From Nocardiopsis sp. NRRL B-16309 (GTDB taxonomy: Bacteria > Actinomycetota > Actinomycetes > Streptosporangiales > Streptosporangiaceae), in the NCBI RefSeq assembly GCF_001279585.1, contig NZ_LGEC01000059.1:1-64000 (forward strand): a DNA stretch of 64,000 nt, written 5' to 3'. Positions 36,781 through 45,488 of this stretch are shown here, piece after piece (position 1 is the first letter of the stretch; each line of letters begins with the position of its first letter). The position numbers and the translations under genes are program-made. The notes under the pieces were generated by a model. The model saw only the letters and a list, made by a program, of their open reading frames with translations, ran no database searches and was not told where the DNA came from.

Positions 36781-36796
36781 CTTTGGGATCGCAAAG
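36781..36796. promoter_or_regulatory. Short dyad before the Lrp gene
   Basis: CTTTG-N6-CAAAG ends 1 bp before the Lrp start codon at 36798. It is AT-richer than its surroundings. It may be an autoregulatory site in the kynA/lrp divergent promoter region. Confidence 0.4.
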
Positions 36797-36797
36797 T

Positions 36798-37265
36798 ATG
36801 GCCTCAGGACTGACCACCCCCTTGGACGGCGTTGACCTGCGGATCCTCTCCGAGCTCCAGCAGGACGGCCGCCTGTCCTTCAACGAGCTGTCCCGGCGCG
36901 TCAACCTCTCGGCGCCCGCCGTGGCCGACCGCGTCCGCCGCCTGACCGACCGCGGGGTGATCACCGGCTACCACGCGCACGTCGACCCGGCCGCCGCCGG
37001 CCTGCCGGTCACGGCGCTGGTGCGCATGGAGTGCTTCGGCGCCACGTGCCTGCTGCGGGAGCGGGCGTCGATGGAGCTCCCGGAGATCCTCCAGGTCCAC
37101 CGGGTCACCGGCGACGCGTGCTGCGTCCTGCTCATCGCGGTGCGCTCCATGGAGCACTTCGAGGAGGTCATCGACCAGCTGGCCGAACACGGCCGCCCCT
37201 CCAGCACCATGGTCCTGTCCAGCCCGGTGCCCTGGCGCGCCGTCACGGCGGCGCGCACCTCATGA
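36798..37265 (+). CDS. Lrp/AsnC-family regulator of the kyn genes (by position)
   Basis: A 155-aa Lrp/AsnC protein with HTH RLSFNELSRRVNLSAPAVADRVRRL (about 22-46) and a RAM domain. It is divergent from kynA across 199 bp, like Lrp-type regulators of tryptophan catabolism elsewhere (inference). No Shine-Dalgarno is visible before ATG 36798. Its TGA overlaps the start of the next gene (ATGA). Confidence 0.87.
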   Translation: MASGLTTPLDGVDLRILSELQQDGRLSFNELSRRVNLSAPAVADRVRRLTDRGVITGYHAHVDPAAAGLPVTALVRMECFGATCLLRERASMELPEILQVHRVTGDACCVLLIAVRSMEHFEEVIDQLAEHGRPSSTMVLSSPVPWRAVTAARTS

Positions 37266-37546
37266 GCGTCCTCATCGACACGCCCGTCTGGCCCGGGCCG
37301 TACGGCTGGCTGTTCTGCCACATGGTCAGCGACCGCTCCCACGACGAACTCCACGCGTTCGCGCGCGGTCTCGGCGTGAGTGGGCGCGCCTTCGACCGCG
37401 ACCACTACGACATCCCGGCTCACCTGCACGAGCGTGCCCTGGCCCTGGGCGCCGAACACGTGAGCGGGCGTGAGCTGGTCACCCGGCTGCGGGCCGCCGG
37501 GCTGCGCCGGCCCAGGAAGAGGACCGCGCCCCGGCCGAGCGCCTGA
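37262..37546 (+). CDS. DUF4031-type small protein
   Basis: A 94-aa protein coupled to the Lrp gene by a 4-nt overlap. It begins MSVLIDTPVWPGPYGW, followed by HELHAFARGLGVSGRAFDRDHYDIP-like text, as in the DUF4031 family of short cytoplasmic proteins. Function unknown. Co-transcription suggests a link to amino-acid metabolism, but nothing more can be said. Confidence 0.78.
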   Translation: MSVLIDTPVWPGPYGWLFCHMVSDRSHDELHAFARGLGVSGRAFDRDHYDIPAHLHERALALGAEHVSGRELVTRLRAAGLRRPRKRTAPRPSA

Positions 37547-37570
37547 CCCTCCCGCGACGCCGCCGACACC

Positions 37571-38242
37571 TCACGGCGGCGGTTCCGTACCCGTCTCCCA
37601 GCGGTGGACCTCGGCGAGGAGGTTGGACCGGGCCCGGGCCTCCCAGTGCTCCCGGCCGTGCCGGGTGCGGTACAGGTGGGGCGCCGCCAGGAGGTTCCGC
37701 AGGACGCCCAGCCGCCCCTGCCGGAATGCCTCGTCGGGGACGTGCCCGTACTCGGCGCGGATCGCGGCGGCGTAGGTGAAGTAGGCGTCGGGCGTGCCCG
37801 CCAGCACGGCCAGGTCCGCGTCGCACACCACCGCGCCGTCGGCGTCGCCCTCCTCCGTACGGTGCGTCCTGGTCAGCAGCACCAGGCGCGGCACCTCCGC
37901 CACCAGGGCCGCGGGCGCCCCCATGAGGGCGAGCAGGCGCCGGGCCAGGGCGGCGCTCTCCTCCTCGTCCTCCAGCGGGCGGCCCTCGTAGACGGCGTCG
38001 TGGAACCACAGGGCGTAGCGCACGGCGTCGGGGTCGCGGGACTCCCCCCGCAGGAGCTCCGCGGCGGTGAGCGTCTCCCACAGGTGCGCGACCGTGTGGT
38101 AGCGGCGGTGGGGCTCGCTCCACCGGTCCAGGAGCTCGGTACCGACCGCCACCGCCTCGGGAGTCGTCCCGGCCAGGTCGCGCCAGGCGGCCACCAGCGC
38201 CGGCTCGTGCCGCCCGTCTCCGGGTCCGTGATCACGGTTCAC
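37571..38242 (-). CDS. HD-superfamily hydrolase-like protein
   Basis: 223 aa, resembling the predicted metal-dependent HD phosphohydrolases. Conserved metal-binding phrases are RRYHTVAHL (first His), YALWFHDAVYE (the HD pair), LLTRTHRTEEGD and VCDADLAVLAG. GTG 38242 lies 9 nt after GAGGGGA. Substrate unknown. It precedes no partner but sits 13 bp after the response-regulator gene, so it may be its operon tail. Confidence 0.8.
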   Translation of the reverse strand: MNRDHGPGDGRHEPALVAAWRDLAGTTPEAVAVGTELLDRWSEPHRRYHTVAHLWETLTAAELLRGESRDPDAVRYALWFHDAVYEGRPLEDEEESAALARRLLALMGAPAALVAEVPRLVLLTRTHRTEEGDADGAVVCDADLAVLAGTPDAYFTYAAAIRAEYGHVPDEAFRQGRLGVLRNLLAAPHLYRTRHGREHWEARARSNLLAEVHRWETGTEPPP

Positions 38243-38255
38243 TCCGTCGTTCCCC

Positions 38256-38912
38256 TCACGTGTGGGCGGTCAGTCCCGCCTCGTAGGCCAGGATGGCCGC
38301 CTGCACCCGGTTGCGCATCCCCAGCCGGCCGAGGATCGCGCTGACGTAGCTCTTGACCGTGCCCTCGACGAGGAACAGGCGCGCGGCGATGTCGGCGTTG
38401 GACAGCCCGGCGCCGATGAGGGCGAGCACGTCGCGCTCGCGTTCGGTGAGTTCCTCGACCCTGGCCGCGGCGGCCGACCGGCGCGCCGCGCGGCCGCCGC
38501 CGAACTGCGCGATCACCTGCCGCGCGACCTTGGGCGAGAGGAAGGCGCCGCCGTCGGCGACGGCGTGCACGCCGGTGATCAGCTCGCGCGGGTCGCCCGC
38601 CTTGAGCAGGAAGCCGCTGGCGCCGTCGCCCAGCGCCTGGGAGACGTACTCGTCCTCCCCGAACGTGGTCAGCATGACCACGGCGGTGCCGGTGGCCAGG
38701 CGGTGGATCTCCGCGGCGGCGGCGAGTCCGTCCAGCCTCGGCATCCGAATGTCCATCAGCACCACATCGGGGCGGTGGGAGAGCGCCAGGTCCACCGCCT
38801 CGCGCCCGTCGGCGGCCTCGGCGACCACCTCGATCTCCGGGTCGCTGGCCAGGATCGCCCGCACACCGGCCCTGATCATCGCCTCGTCGTCGGCGAGCAG
38901 CACTCTGATCAC
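38256..38912 (-). CDS. NarL/LuxR-type response regulator
   Basis: A 218-aa regulator with a receiver domain (phospho-acceptor Asp54 in VLMDIRMP, conserved Thr in VMLTTF, Lys in FLLKAG) and a LuxR-type HTH (LTERERDVLALIGAGLSNAD, then FLVEGTVKSYVSAILGRLG). It lies 55 bp downstream of its cognate histidine kinase on the same strand. GTG start. Targets unknown. Confidence 0.93.
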   Translation of the reverse strand: MIRVLLADDEAMIRAGVRAILASDPEIEVVAEAADGREAVDLALSHRPDVVLMDIRMPRLDGLAAAAEIHRLATGTAVVMLTTFGEDEYVSQALGDGASGFLLKAGDPRELITGVHAVADGGAFLSPKVARQVIAQFGGGRAARRSAAAARVEELTERERDVLALIGAGLSNADIAARLFLVEGTVKSYVSAILGRLGMRNRVQAAILAYEAGLTAHT

Positions 38913-38967
38913 TGCCGTGTCCCTCCTCGATCCCGGCTCCGGAGACCGCCGGGCCGTGTCCGCGCGG

Positions 38968-40572
38968 TCACCGTACCGGGGCCTCCTCCTTGCTCGACAG
39001 CCGCCCCTCCGCGAAGCACAGCCGGTAGGTCACGTGGTCGAGGTCGAACGGGCCCGCGCCGCCGCGGTAGTGGCGGCACGTGGTGCCCTCGGGGACGGCG
39101 TCCTCCGCCGAATCGCCGCGACCCGGTTCCACGGTGACGGGCGGGAGCACCTCCTCCACGTCGGACCGCGCGTCCCCGACGGTGAGCGAGTCGAACACCT
39201 CCGGCTCCAGCGTCGAGTCCCGCACGGTCTCCGCGAAGGCCAGCGCCCCGATCGCGATCAGAGCCGCCATGGCCGCCGCCGGCAGGACGACGAGGGCGAG
39301 CGTCCATCCGCGCACCCGGCGGCGGGCGACCCTGTGCAACTGGTCGAGTTCGGCGGCCTCGTCCTCCTCGGGGTCCTGCGCCGCCGCGCCCACGAGCGGC
39401 AGGGTCGCGCGAACCTCCCAGCCTCCCTCCCGGGGTCCCGACGCGAACGTGCCTCCCGCCAGGCGCACGCGCTCGCGCAGCCCGATCAGGCCCCGGCGCC
39501 CGCCCTGCCCGCCGGGCGGGAGCGCGCCGCTCGGCTCGGCGTTGGTCACGCCCACCTCCAGACGCTCGTCGGTGCTGGCCAGCCACACGGTCACCTCCGC
39601 GTCCGGGGCGTACTTGGCGGCGTTGGTCAGCGACTCCTGCACCACCCGGTGCACCGCCCGGTCCACCATCGGCGGCAGGTCCCGCACGGGGCCGTCCCGC
39701 ACGAGCATGACCCGCATCCCGGAGTCACGGGCGCGTTCGACCAGGTGGGGCACGCCCTCGTCCACGGGCACGAGGGGGACCGGATCGGCGTCGTCGCGCA
39801 GCACCCCGATGATCTCCCGCAGGCGCTCGGTGGCGCTGACGGCGGTGGCGCGCAGCTCGGCGGCCGACCGCCGGTGCCGGTCGTCGAGGTCGGGGGCCAC
39901 CTCCAGGCCGCCGGCGCGCAGGGCGATGAGGCCGAGCTCGTGGCCGAGGGAGTCGTGCATGTCCCGGGCGATGCGCGAGCGCTCGCGCAGCCGTGCCTGG
40001 TCGGCCACGAGCCGCTGCTCCTGCTGCAGGTGGCGGGCGTGGGCCCAGCCCGACTCGGCCAGCTCCTGGTGCTGGCGGCGGTACACGCCGACGAGCCAGG
40101 GCAGGGCGAGGTTGACGGCCAACGTGACGACGGTGGCCACCCACACGAAGGTGTCGTCCGCCCACAGGACGAGCACGTGCGGCAGCCACAGGCCGAGGCC
40201 GAGTCCGAAGGCGGCCAGAGCGGGCCACACCCGGGGCATCCGCCGCCCCAGCTGGTAGGACGCGTAGATCAGCAGCAGGGACAGGGTGATGGACTCCATC
40301 GACCCCGGCAGGAGGACGACCACCGCGAGGAGCGGGTACCGGCGCATGGACGCGGCGGCCACGACGCAGGAGGCGATCAGGGCCAGGGTGATCCAGGCCG
40401 GGGCGGGCGCGGACGGCACCACCCAGGCCAGGGCGGCGTAGGCCTCCGCGGCGACGCCGAGGGCGGCGGTCAGCGCCAGGGCCCCGTCCCACACGAGCGC
40501 GCGCCGGGTCGGTCGGCCGCCCACGGGGCCCAGCACCCGCCGGACGGTCCGGATCGGCTCGGAGAAGTCCAT
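38968..40572 (-). CDS. Histidine kinase with extra C-terminal membrane/extracytoplasmic domain
   Basis: 534 aa. About six hydrophobic segments (30-160) are followed by a short coil and a HisKA_3 domain with phospho-acceptor His206 in RDMHDSLGHE. An HATPase domain with the N-box VQESLTNAAKYAP (about 311-323) and GLIGLRERV follows. Unlike most NarL-partner kinases the chain continues with another membrane helix (422-446) and an outward domain of about 85 residues containing two cysteines (TTCRHY, YRLCFAEG) and a VGDARSDVEEVL start reminiscent of BamE/SmpA folds. This suggests a second sensing surface. It is paired with the downstream response regulator. Confidence 0.9.
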   Translation of the reverse strand: MDFSEPIRTVRRVLGPVGGRPTRRALVWDGALALTAALGVAAEAYAALAWVVPSAPAPAWITLALIASCVVAAASMRRYPLLAVVVLLPGSMESITLSLLLIYASYQLGRRMPRVWPALAAFGLGLGLWLPHVLVLWADDTFVWVATVVTLAVNLALPWLVGVYRRQHQELAESGWAHARHLQQEQRLVADQARLRERSRIARDMHDSLGHELGLIALRAGGLEVAPDLDDRHRRSAAELRATAVSATERLREIIGVLRDDADPVPLVPVDEGVPHLVERARDSGMRVMLVRDGPVRDLPPMVDRAVHRVVQESLTNAAKYAPDAEVTVWLASTDERLEVGVTNAEPSGALPPGGQGGRRGLIGLRERVRLAGGTFASGPREGGWEVRATLPLVGAAAQDPEEDEAAELDQLHRVARRRVRGWTLALVVLPAAAMAALIAIGALAFAETVRDSTLEPEVFDSLTVGDARSDVEEVLPPVTVEPGRGDSAEDAVPEGTTCRHYRGGAGPFDLDHVTYRLCFAEGRLSSKEEAPVR

Positions 40573-40786
40573 GGGGTGAACCTACAGACCGGTGCACGGC
40601 CCCCGGCACCCTCGAAAGTCAGGAGGTCGGGCACCGGATGGTCGTACGGAAGGCCCCGGAGCGACCGGCGTTCCGCGCGCGGACCGCCCATATCATGGGA
40701 TGAATTTTGGTCTCTCTGACGATGCCCCGCGCCCGACCGCCGTGCTGGAATCCAGAGGGCGCGGTACCCGATCGGGACGAGGGCGG

Positions 40787-42073
40787 ATGTCACCACTGCA
40801 GACCCTGCGACGCATGCACGAGGTCGCTGGCCGGCCGCTGCTGCTGGCCTCCTTCCTGGCACGGCTGCCGATCTCCATGGCGCTGATCGGTCTGCTGACC
40901 CTCGTCACCTCCTCGACCGGCAGTGTCGGCAGCGCCGGGATCGTGGCGGGCGCCTTCGCACTCGGCGGCGCCGTGGGCGGACCCGTCATCGCACGCTTCG
41001 CCGACCGCCACGGACAGCGCCGGCCCGTCCTGGTCATGTCGGTCGTGGACGCGGTCCTGATCGGTGCGCTGGTCGCGGCGGTGACGGCCGGGGCACCCCT
41101 GGCTGCCCTGACCGCCCTGGCCGCCGTCGGGGGCGCGTGCATGCCCCAGATCGGCCCGATGGCCCGCACCCGCTGGGTGGTGCTGATCAAGCGCGGTCCC
41201 TGGCGGGGAGCCGAGCGGGAGCGCTCGGTCGGCGCGGCGATGGCCGTCGAGGGCGTCCTGGACGAGGCCGCCTTCGTGCTGGGCCCGGCGCTGGTGGGCG
41301 TGCTCACGGTGACCCTGTCGCCGGCGGCGAGCGTCCTGGGCGCCGGCGTCCTCATCGGGGTGTTCGGCGCGCACTTCGCCCTGCACCCCACCGCCCCGCC
41401 CGGCTCGGCCCCGGTGCGGGGCGGGGGCGACCGGATCGCCACGCCGGCCCTGCTCCTGCTCACCGTGCCCATGTTCTGCCAGGGGCTGTTCTTCGGCGGG
41501 ATGTCCACGGGCGTGACCGCCTTCGCCGCCGCCTCCGGGCACGCCGACCTGTCGGGGCTGATGTACGCGGTCATGGGGGTCAGCAGCGCCACCGCCGGGC
41601 TGATGATGGCCTCCCTGCCCGCGGGGTTCACGCTCACGGCGCGCACGAGGATCGCGGCGGGGGCGCTGTTCCTGTTCACCCTGCCGCTCTACCTGCCGCT
41701 CGGCGCGGTGGGACTGGCGGTGGCGATCTTCGTCCTGGGGGCGGCGATCGGCCCGCACATCGTGAGCCTGTTCGGGCTCATCGAGCGCGCCGCGCCGCCG
41801 AGCCGCCTGTCGCAGTCGATGGCGGTCGTCCTCAGCAGCCTCATCCTCGGCCAGTCGCTGGGGTCGGTGGTGGCGGGGGCGCTCGCCGACGGGTTCGGGC
41901 ACCAGGGCGCGTTCGCGCTGGCCACGGTCGGCGGCCTGGTCTCGCTGACGGTGACGGTGCTCGTGCTGAGGGCCCGCTGGTACGAGCGCGCGGAGCCCGC
42001 GCGGACCGGTTCCGGTGTCCGATCCGCCACGCCCGGACCGAACACGCCGGGCGCCGGCGCCGCCACGGGGTGA
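40787..42073 (+). CDS. MFS transporter
   Basis: A 428-aa polytopic protein with about 12 hydrophobic segments and an MFS loop motif (ARFADRHGQRRPVLVMS) after the second. GACGAGG precedes ATG 40787. An ATG 90 bp upstream would add a poorly hydrophobic tail. A role as drug or metabolite exporter is plausible, but the substrate is unknown. It is divergent from the histidine kinase. Confidence 0.82.
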   Translation: MSPLQTLRRMHEVAGRPLLLASFLARLPISMALIGLLTLVTSSTGSVGSAGIVAGAFALGGAVGGPVIARFADRHGQRRPVLVMSVVDAVLIGALVAAVTAGAPLAALTALAAVGGACMPQIGPMARTRWVVLIKRGPWRGAERERSVGAAMAVEGVLDEAAFVLGPALVGVLTVTLSPAASVLGAGVLIGVFGAHFALHPTAPPGSAPVRGGGDRIATPALLLLTVPMFCQGLFFGGMSTGVTAFAAASGHADLSGLMYAVMGVSSATAGLMMASLPAGFTLTARTRIAAGALFLFTLPLYLPLGAVGLAVAIFVLGAAIGPHIVSLFGLIERAAPPSRLSQSMAVVLSSLILGQSLGSVVAGALADGFGHQGAFALATVGGLVSLTVTVLVLRARWYERAEPARTGSGVRSATPGPNTPGAGAATG

Positions 42074-42209
42074 GACGGGGAACATCGGGCGTTAAGCGCG
42101 CGTTAAAGAGCGGTCCAGGACTCATCCACGGGCCCTAGGCTCATGGATCGTGCTCGACCTACTGACCACCATGAACTCGAAGAACTCCCGCCGCCGAAGA
42201 GAGGTATCC

Positions 42210-42623
42210 GTGCCCCAGCTCACCGGGCTCGCGCGCGTCACCCTGTCGGTCCGCGACCGTGACGAAAGCGTCCGCTTCTACAAGACGGTCCTCGGATTCA
42301 AGGTACAGAACAAGCGTGACGAGGGCGGCACGCTCCGTACCGAGTGCCAGCACCCCGCCTCGGGGCTGCTGATCGCCCTCATCCAGCACCGCGACCACTT
42401 CAAGAACAGGTTCGACCGGCGCCACTGCGGCCTGGACCGGCTCACCCTGGGCGTGCGGAACCTGGGCGAGCTGGAGGCGTGGGAGGAGCGCTTCGGCGAC
42501 ATGGACGTGGAGCACTCCCCCGTGATGCACGGCGAGGCCGGGTCCAAGATCCTCTTCTACGACCCCGACGGCACCGAGCTGGCCCTCTACGCGCCCGCCG
42601 AGGTCGACGGCCGCGAGGACTGA
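42210..42623 (+). CDS. VOC/glyoxalase-fold protein
   Basis: About 137 aa, a single vicinal-oxygen-chelate domain: ARVTLSVRDRDESVRFYKTV at the start and GSKILFYDPDGTELALYAP at the end, with a metal-type Glu in the last strand. GTG 42210 is chosen (GAGAGG upstream). An upstream GTG would add 20 basic residues. It could be a dioxygenase, a lyase or a resistance protein. Confidence 0.82.
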   Translation: MPQLTGLARVTLSVRDRDESVRFYKTVLGFKVQNKRDEGGTLRTECQHPASGLLIALIQHRDHFKNRFDRRHCGLDRLTLGVRNLGELEAWEERFGDMDVEHSPVMHGEAGSKILFYDPDGTELALYAPAEVDGRED

Positions 42624-42726
42624 CCCCGGCGCGGCCAAGCGCGCCTTCGCGCGGGTGCGCTCACGGGCCCCTGTGCCCGCGCGGAGCGGTCACGCGCGGG
42701 CGGTGACGCACGGGGCGGACGCGCGC

Positions 42727-43497
42727 CTACTCCGCGGCGACGGTCTTCAGCCGGATGTCGCGCTCGGCCAACTCCTCCACGGCGGTACGCGGCAGCCGGT
42801 CGTCGGTGATGATGAGGTCGAACTCCTCCAGGCTGGCGACCCGGAACGTGCCGAACTTGCCGTACTTGGTGCTGTCGACGGTCAGGACGCTCTTGGAGGC
42901 GATCCGCAGCAGCGCCTGCTTGGCGACGACCTTGGCCTCCGACGGGGTCGTCGAACCGCGCTCGGCGTCCCACGAGCTGCTCGCGATGAAGGCCAGGTCC
43001 ACGTTGACCTGCCGCAGGAAGTCGGCGGTGAAGCGGCCCACCGACGAGTGGTCGGAGTGCGACACCACGCCCCCGGTGTGGATCAGTTCGATCCCCGGGT
43101 ACTCCATCAGGTGTCCCACGACGTTGAAGTCGCTGGTGATGACGGTCAGCCCGACCTTGTCGGTGAGCAGCGGGACCATCTGCAGGGTGGTCGTGCCGGC
43201 GTCCAGGTAGATGGTGAAGTTCTCGCGCACCAGGTCCGCCGCCGCCCTGGCGATCGCCCGCTTGGCGGGCACCTCCAGCTGTGCCTTGGCGAGGTAGGAG
43301 GGCTCGCTCTTCAGCCGCGCCGCGAGCCGCACCCCGCCGGTGACCGACAGGACCTTGCCGTCGTTCTCCAGCGCCTGGATGTCGCGCCGGACCGTCATGT
43401 GGGACACGGACAGCATCGACGTGAGCTCGTTGATGCTCAGCACGTGGCGCTCCTGGAGGAGCTTGAGGATGTGCTCTCGCCGCTGGTCCGGGATCAT
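42727..43497 (-). CDS. DeoR-family transcriptional regulator
   Basis: 256 aa with the DeoR HTH (LSINELTSMLSVSHMTVRRDIQALE, about 20-44) and a phosphosugar-binding sensory domain (DAGTTTLQMVPLL, TGGVVSHSDHSSVG). Such proteins repress carbohydrate or glycerol-phosphate genes. It is divergent from the GDPD-like gene across about 250 bp, which is its likeliest target by position. ATG 43497. Confidence 0.9.
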   Translation of the reverse strand: MIPDQRREHILKLLQERHVLSINELTSMLSVSHMTVRRDIQALENDGKVLSVTGGVRLAARLKSEPSYLAKAQLEVPAKRAIARAAADLVRENFTIYLDAGTTTLQMVPLLTDKVGLTVITSDFNVVGHLMEYPGIELIHTGGVVSHSDHSSVGRFTADFLRQVNVDLAFIASSSWDAERGSTTPSEAKVVAKQALLRIASKSVLTVDSTKYGKFGTFRVASLEEFDLIITDDRLPRTAVEELAERDIRLKTVAAE

Positions 43498-43749
43498 CGT
43501 TCGCCTCACGTTCGGGGGCCGGGCTCGGGACACCGTGCTGTCACGACGTCATGTAACAAAGTTTCCCAGTACGGCGCACCCCAGAGGTCGATCTCGCGAC
43601 GTGAGTCCTCTCGCACTCATGCCGCGACGCCCTCACGACGCATGCGCCACGTCCACCGCTTCCGCCCCACAGGCCCCTCTCGTCTCACCTTGCGGGCAGT
43701 TTTTCCAGTTTGCGTCACGTGGAGCGCCCATTTTTGTCACCCTGGCACC

Positions 43750-44472
43750 ATGACGTTGTCCATCGCGTTGCGCGGCGACACCGCACACCATCCGGGAAAC
43801 ACGCTCCCGGCCCTGCGCTCAGCCTTGCGTGCCGGGGCCGACCTGGTCAAGGTGGACCTCCACCTGACCGCCGACGGCTACCCCGTCCTGGCGGACGAGC
43901 GGGTCATGGGCCCGCCGGGCTCCCCGCCCCGCCGTGTGGCCGACCAGACCCTGGCCGAACTCGCAGCCGCCAGGGAGGACGTCGAGCGGCGCGTGCCGAC
44001 CCTCATGGAGGTCCTGGCCGAGCACCGGGGCGAGGACGTCCCGCCGCTGCTGCTCGACGCCGGGTCGACGGAGGCCGCGCTGGCCGCCGACGCCCTGCTG
44101 CGTGAGCGCGGACTCGCCGACCAGGTGCTGTTCACCGGGACGACCGAGACGCTCACCGCACTGCGCGAGCGGTCGTCGGAGGTCCCGCTGCTGCTCGCCT
44201 GGGACCAGTCCGGGATGCCGCCCGAGGAACTGACCCGCACCCTGCGCCCCGCCTTTCTCGGAACTCACTTCACTCTGCTGACGCGTGATCTCATCGCCGA
44301 AATGCACCGTTCGGGATATCGCGTCACGGCCTGGACGGTGAACGAGTTCCCGGAGATGGCCCGCCTGATCGGAATGGGCGTCGACGCCCTGGCCACGGAA
44401 CGGGTGGACGACCTGGTGTCGTTGACAACGGGACGTGAACTGGGGGACGCCGCGACCGCGGGAGCGATGTGA
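43750..44472 (+). CDS. GDPD-fold protein, catalytically degenerate
   Basis: 240 aa with the overall pattern of glycerophosphodiester phosphodiesterases (TIM barrel): LRGDTAHHPGNTLPALRSAL, then AGADLVKVDLHLTADGYPVLAD, and the C-terminal VTAWTVNEFPEMARLIGMGV. The catalytic and metal residues expected in the family are replaced: HRG is LRG, PENT is PGNT, ExD is KxD and HD is AD. The arginine and one aspartate remain. It therefore probably does not hydrolyse phosphodiesters and may bind ligand only. ATG 43750; no signal peptide. Confidence 0.78.
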   Translation: MTLSIALRGDTAHHPGNTLPALRSALRAGADLVKVDLHLTADGYPVLADERVMGPPGSPPRRVADQTLAELAAAREDVERRVPTLMEVLAEHRGEDVPPLLLDAGSTEAALAADALLRERGLADQVLFTGTTETLTALRERSSEVPLLLAWDQSGMPPEELTRTLRPAFLGTHFTLLTRDLIAEMHRSGYRVTAWTVNEFPEMARLIGMGVDALATERVDDLVSLTTGRELGDAATAGAM

Positions 44473-44675
44473 GAAAGCGGGAAAGCCGCACGTAGTAGGG
44501 CACGCGGGACACTCGGGCATCATGCGCCACACAACCGCCACATTCTTCGACGAGTTCTGTTGTTCTACGCGTTTCGTCGGCCGCCCAGGGTTAAGCTCGA
44601 AAAGGATTCTCCGCGAATCGACCATGCGCCGCCCTCCCCTTCACGGCGGTACCACGAGCGACGAGACACCTTCAT

Positions 44676-45296
44676 ATGACGGCCGATATCTCCCCTCACG
44701 TGCTGCGCACGACGGCTCCCGTCCTGGACTGCGCGGCGCGCCTGTTCGCCGAGCACGGCTCGCGCGGCATGCCCATGTCCGCACTGACCCACCGGATCGC
44801 CGCCGACACCGGGATCGACACCGCCTCCCTGAGGCGTGCCTTCCCCACGCGGTTCGACCTGGCGTTCGCCGTCGTGCTGCGCTCGACCCGGGAACGCGTC
44901 AACGGCCAACTGGCCGAGGACGACGTCCGCGCGTGTCCCACCGACCGGATGTCGTTCCTGGTCAGACGGCACGTGCAGACGGGCTGGGAGCACCGGTCGG
45001 CCACCGCGCTGCGTGAGGAGATCCTGCCGGTCCTGCGGGCCATCGACCCGCCCCGGCACCGGGACATCACGGCGCTGACGCGCACCTACCGCGAGCACGT
45101 CCGGGAGATCATCGTCGGCGGCGTGGCCTCCGGCGCCTTCCAGGTCCGCGACGCCGGCCGGACGGCCGACGACATCCTGGACACGCTCGACTCCGTCCTG
45201 CACTGGTACGAACCCGACGGCGGGCTCAGCCTGCCCGACCTGGCGACCGTCTACGTGGACCTGGTGATCCACCACCACCTCAAGAGCCCGCGCTGA
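44676..45296 (+). CDS. TetR-family regulator
   Basis: 206 aa. The N-terminal TetR HTH region (LDCAARLFAEHGSRGMPMSALTHRI to LRRAFPTRFDL, about 17-63) is followed by a helical ligand-binding domain ending DLVIHHHLKSPR. The ribosome-binding site is weak. It is 203 bp downstream of the GDPD-like gene on the same strand. Target unknown. Confidence 0.85.
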   Translation: MTADISPHVLRTTAPVLDCAARLFAEHGSRGMPMSALTHRIAADTGIDTASLRRAFPTRFDLAFAVVLRSTRERVNGQLAEDDVRACPTDRMSFLVRRHVQTGWEHRSATALREEILPVLRAIDPPRHRDITALTRTYREHVREIIVGGVASGAFQVRDAGRTADDILDTLDSVLHWYEPDGGLSLPDLATVYVDLVIHHHLKSPR

Positions 45297-45488
45297 GCCG
45301 CGGCCCCGCGCGGCCGGTTCCACCGGTACCGCCGGGGCGGGCACCCCGGCCGCAGTGCCCGCCCCGGCCCCGGTCATAGCGGCGGCGGAGTGGAGGCGAG
45401 GGCACTCGGGGTGACGCGCGTCGTCGTGGGCACGATGGCGCTCGTGACCGCGGTCCTGGTGGGGTCGCCGTCCTGACACCGCCCGGCC

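Noticed and set aside
45376..45480. Short hydrophobic peptide (VTRVVVGTMALVTAVLVG) after the TetR gene
   Set aside because: Only 21 codons with no convincing ribosome-binding site; likely chance.
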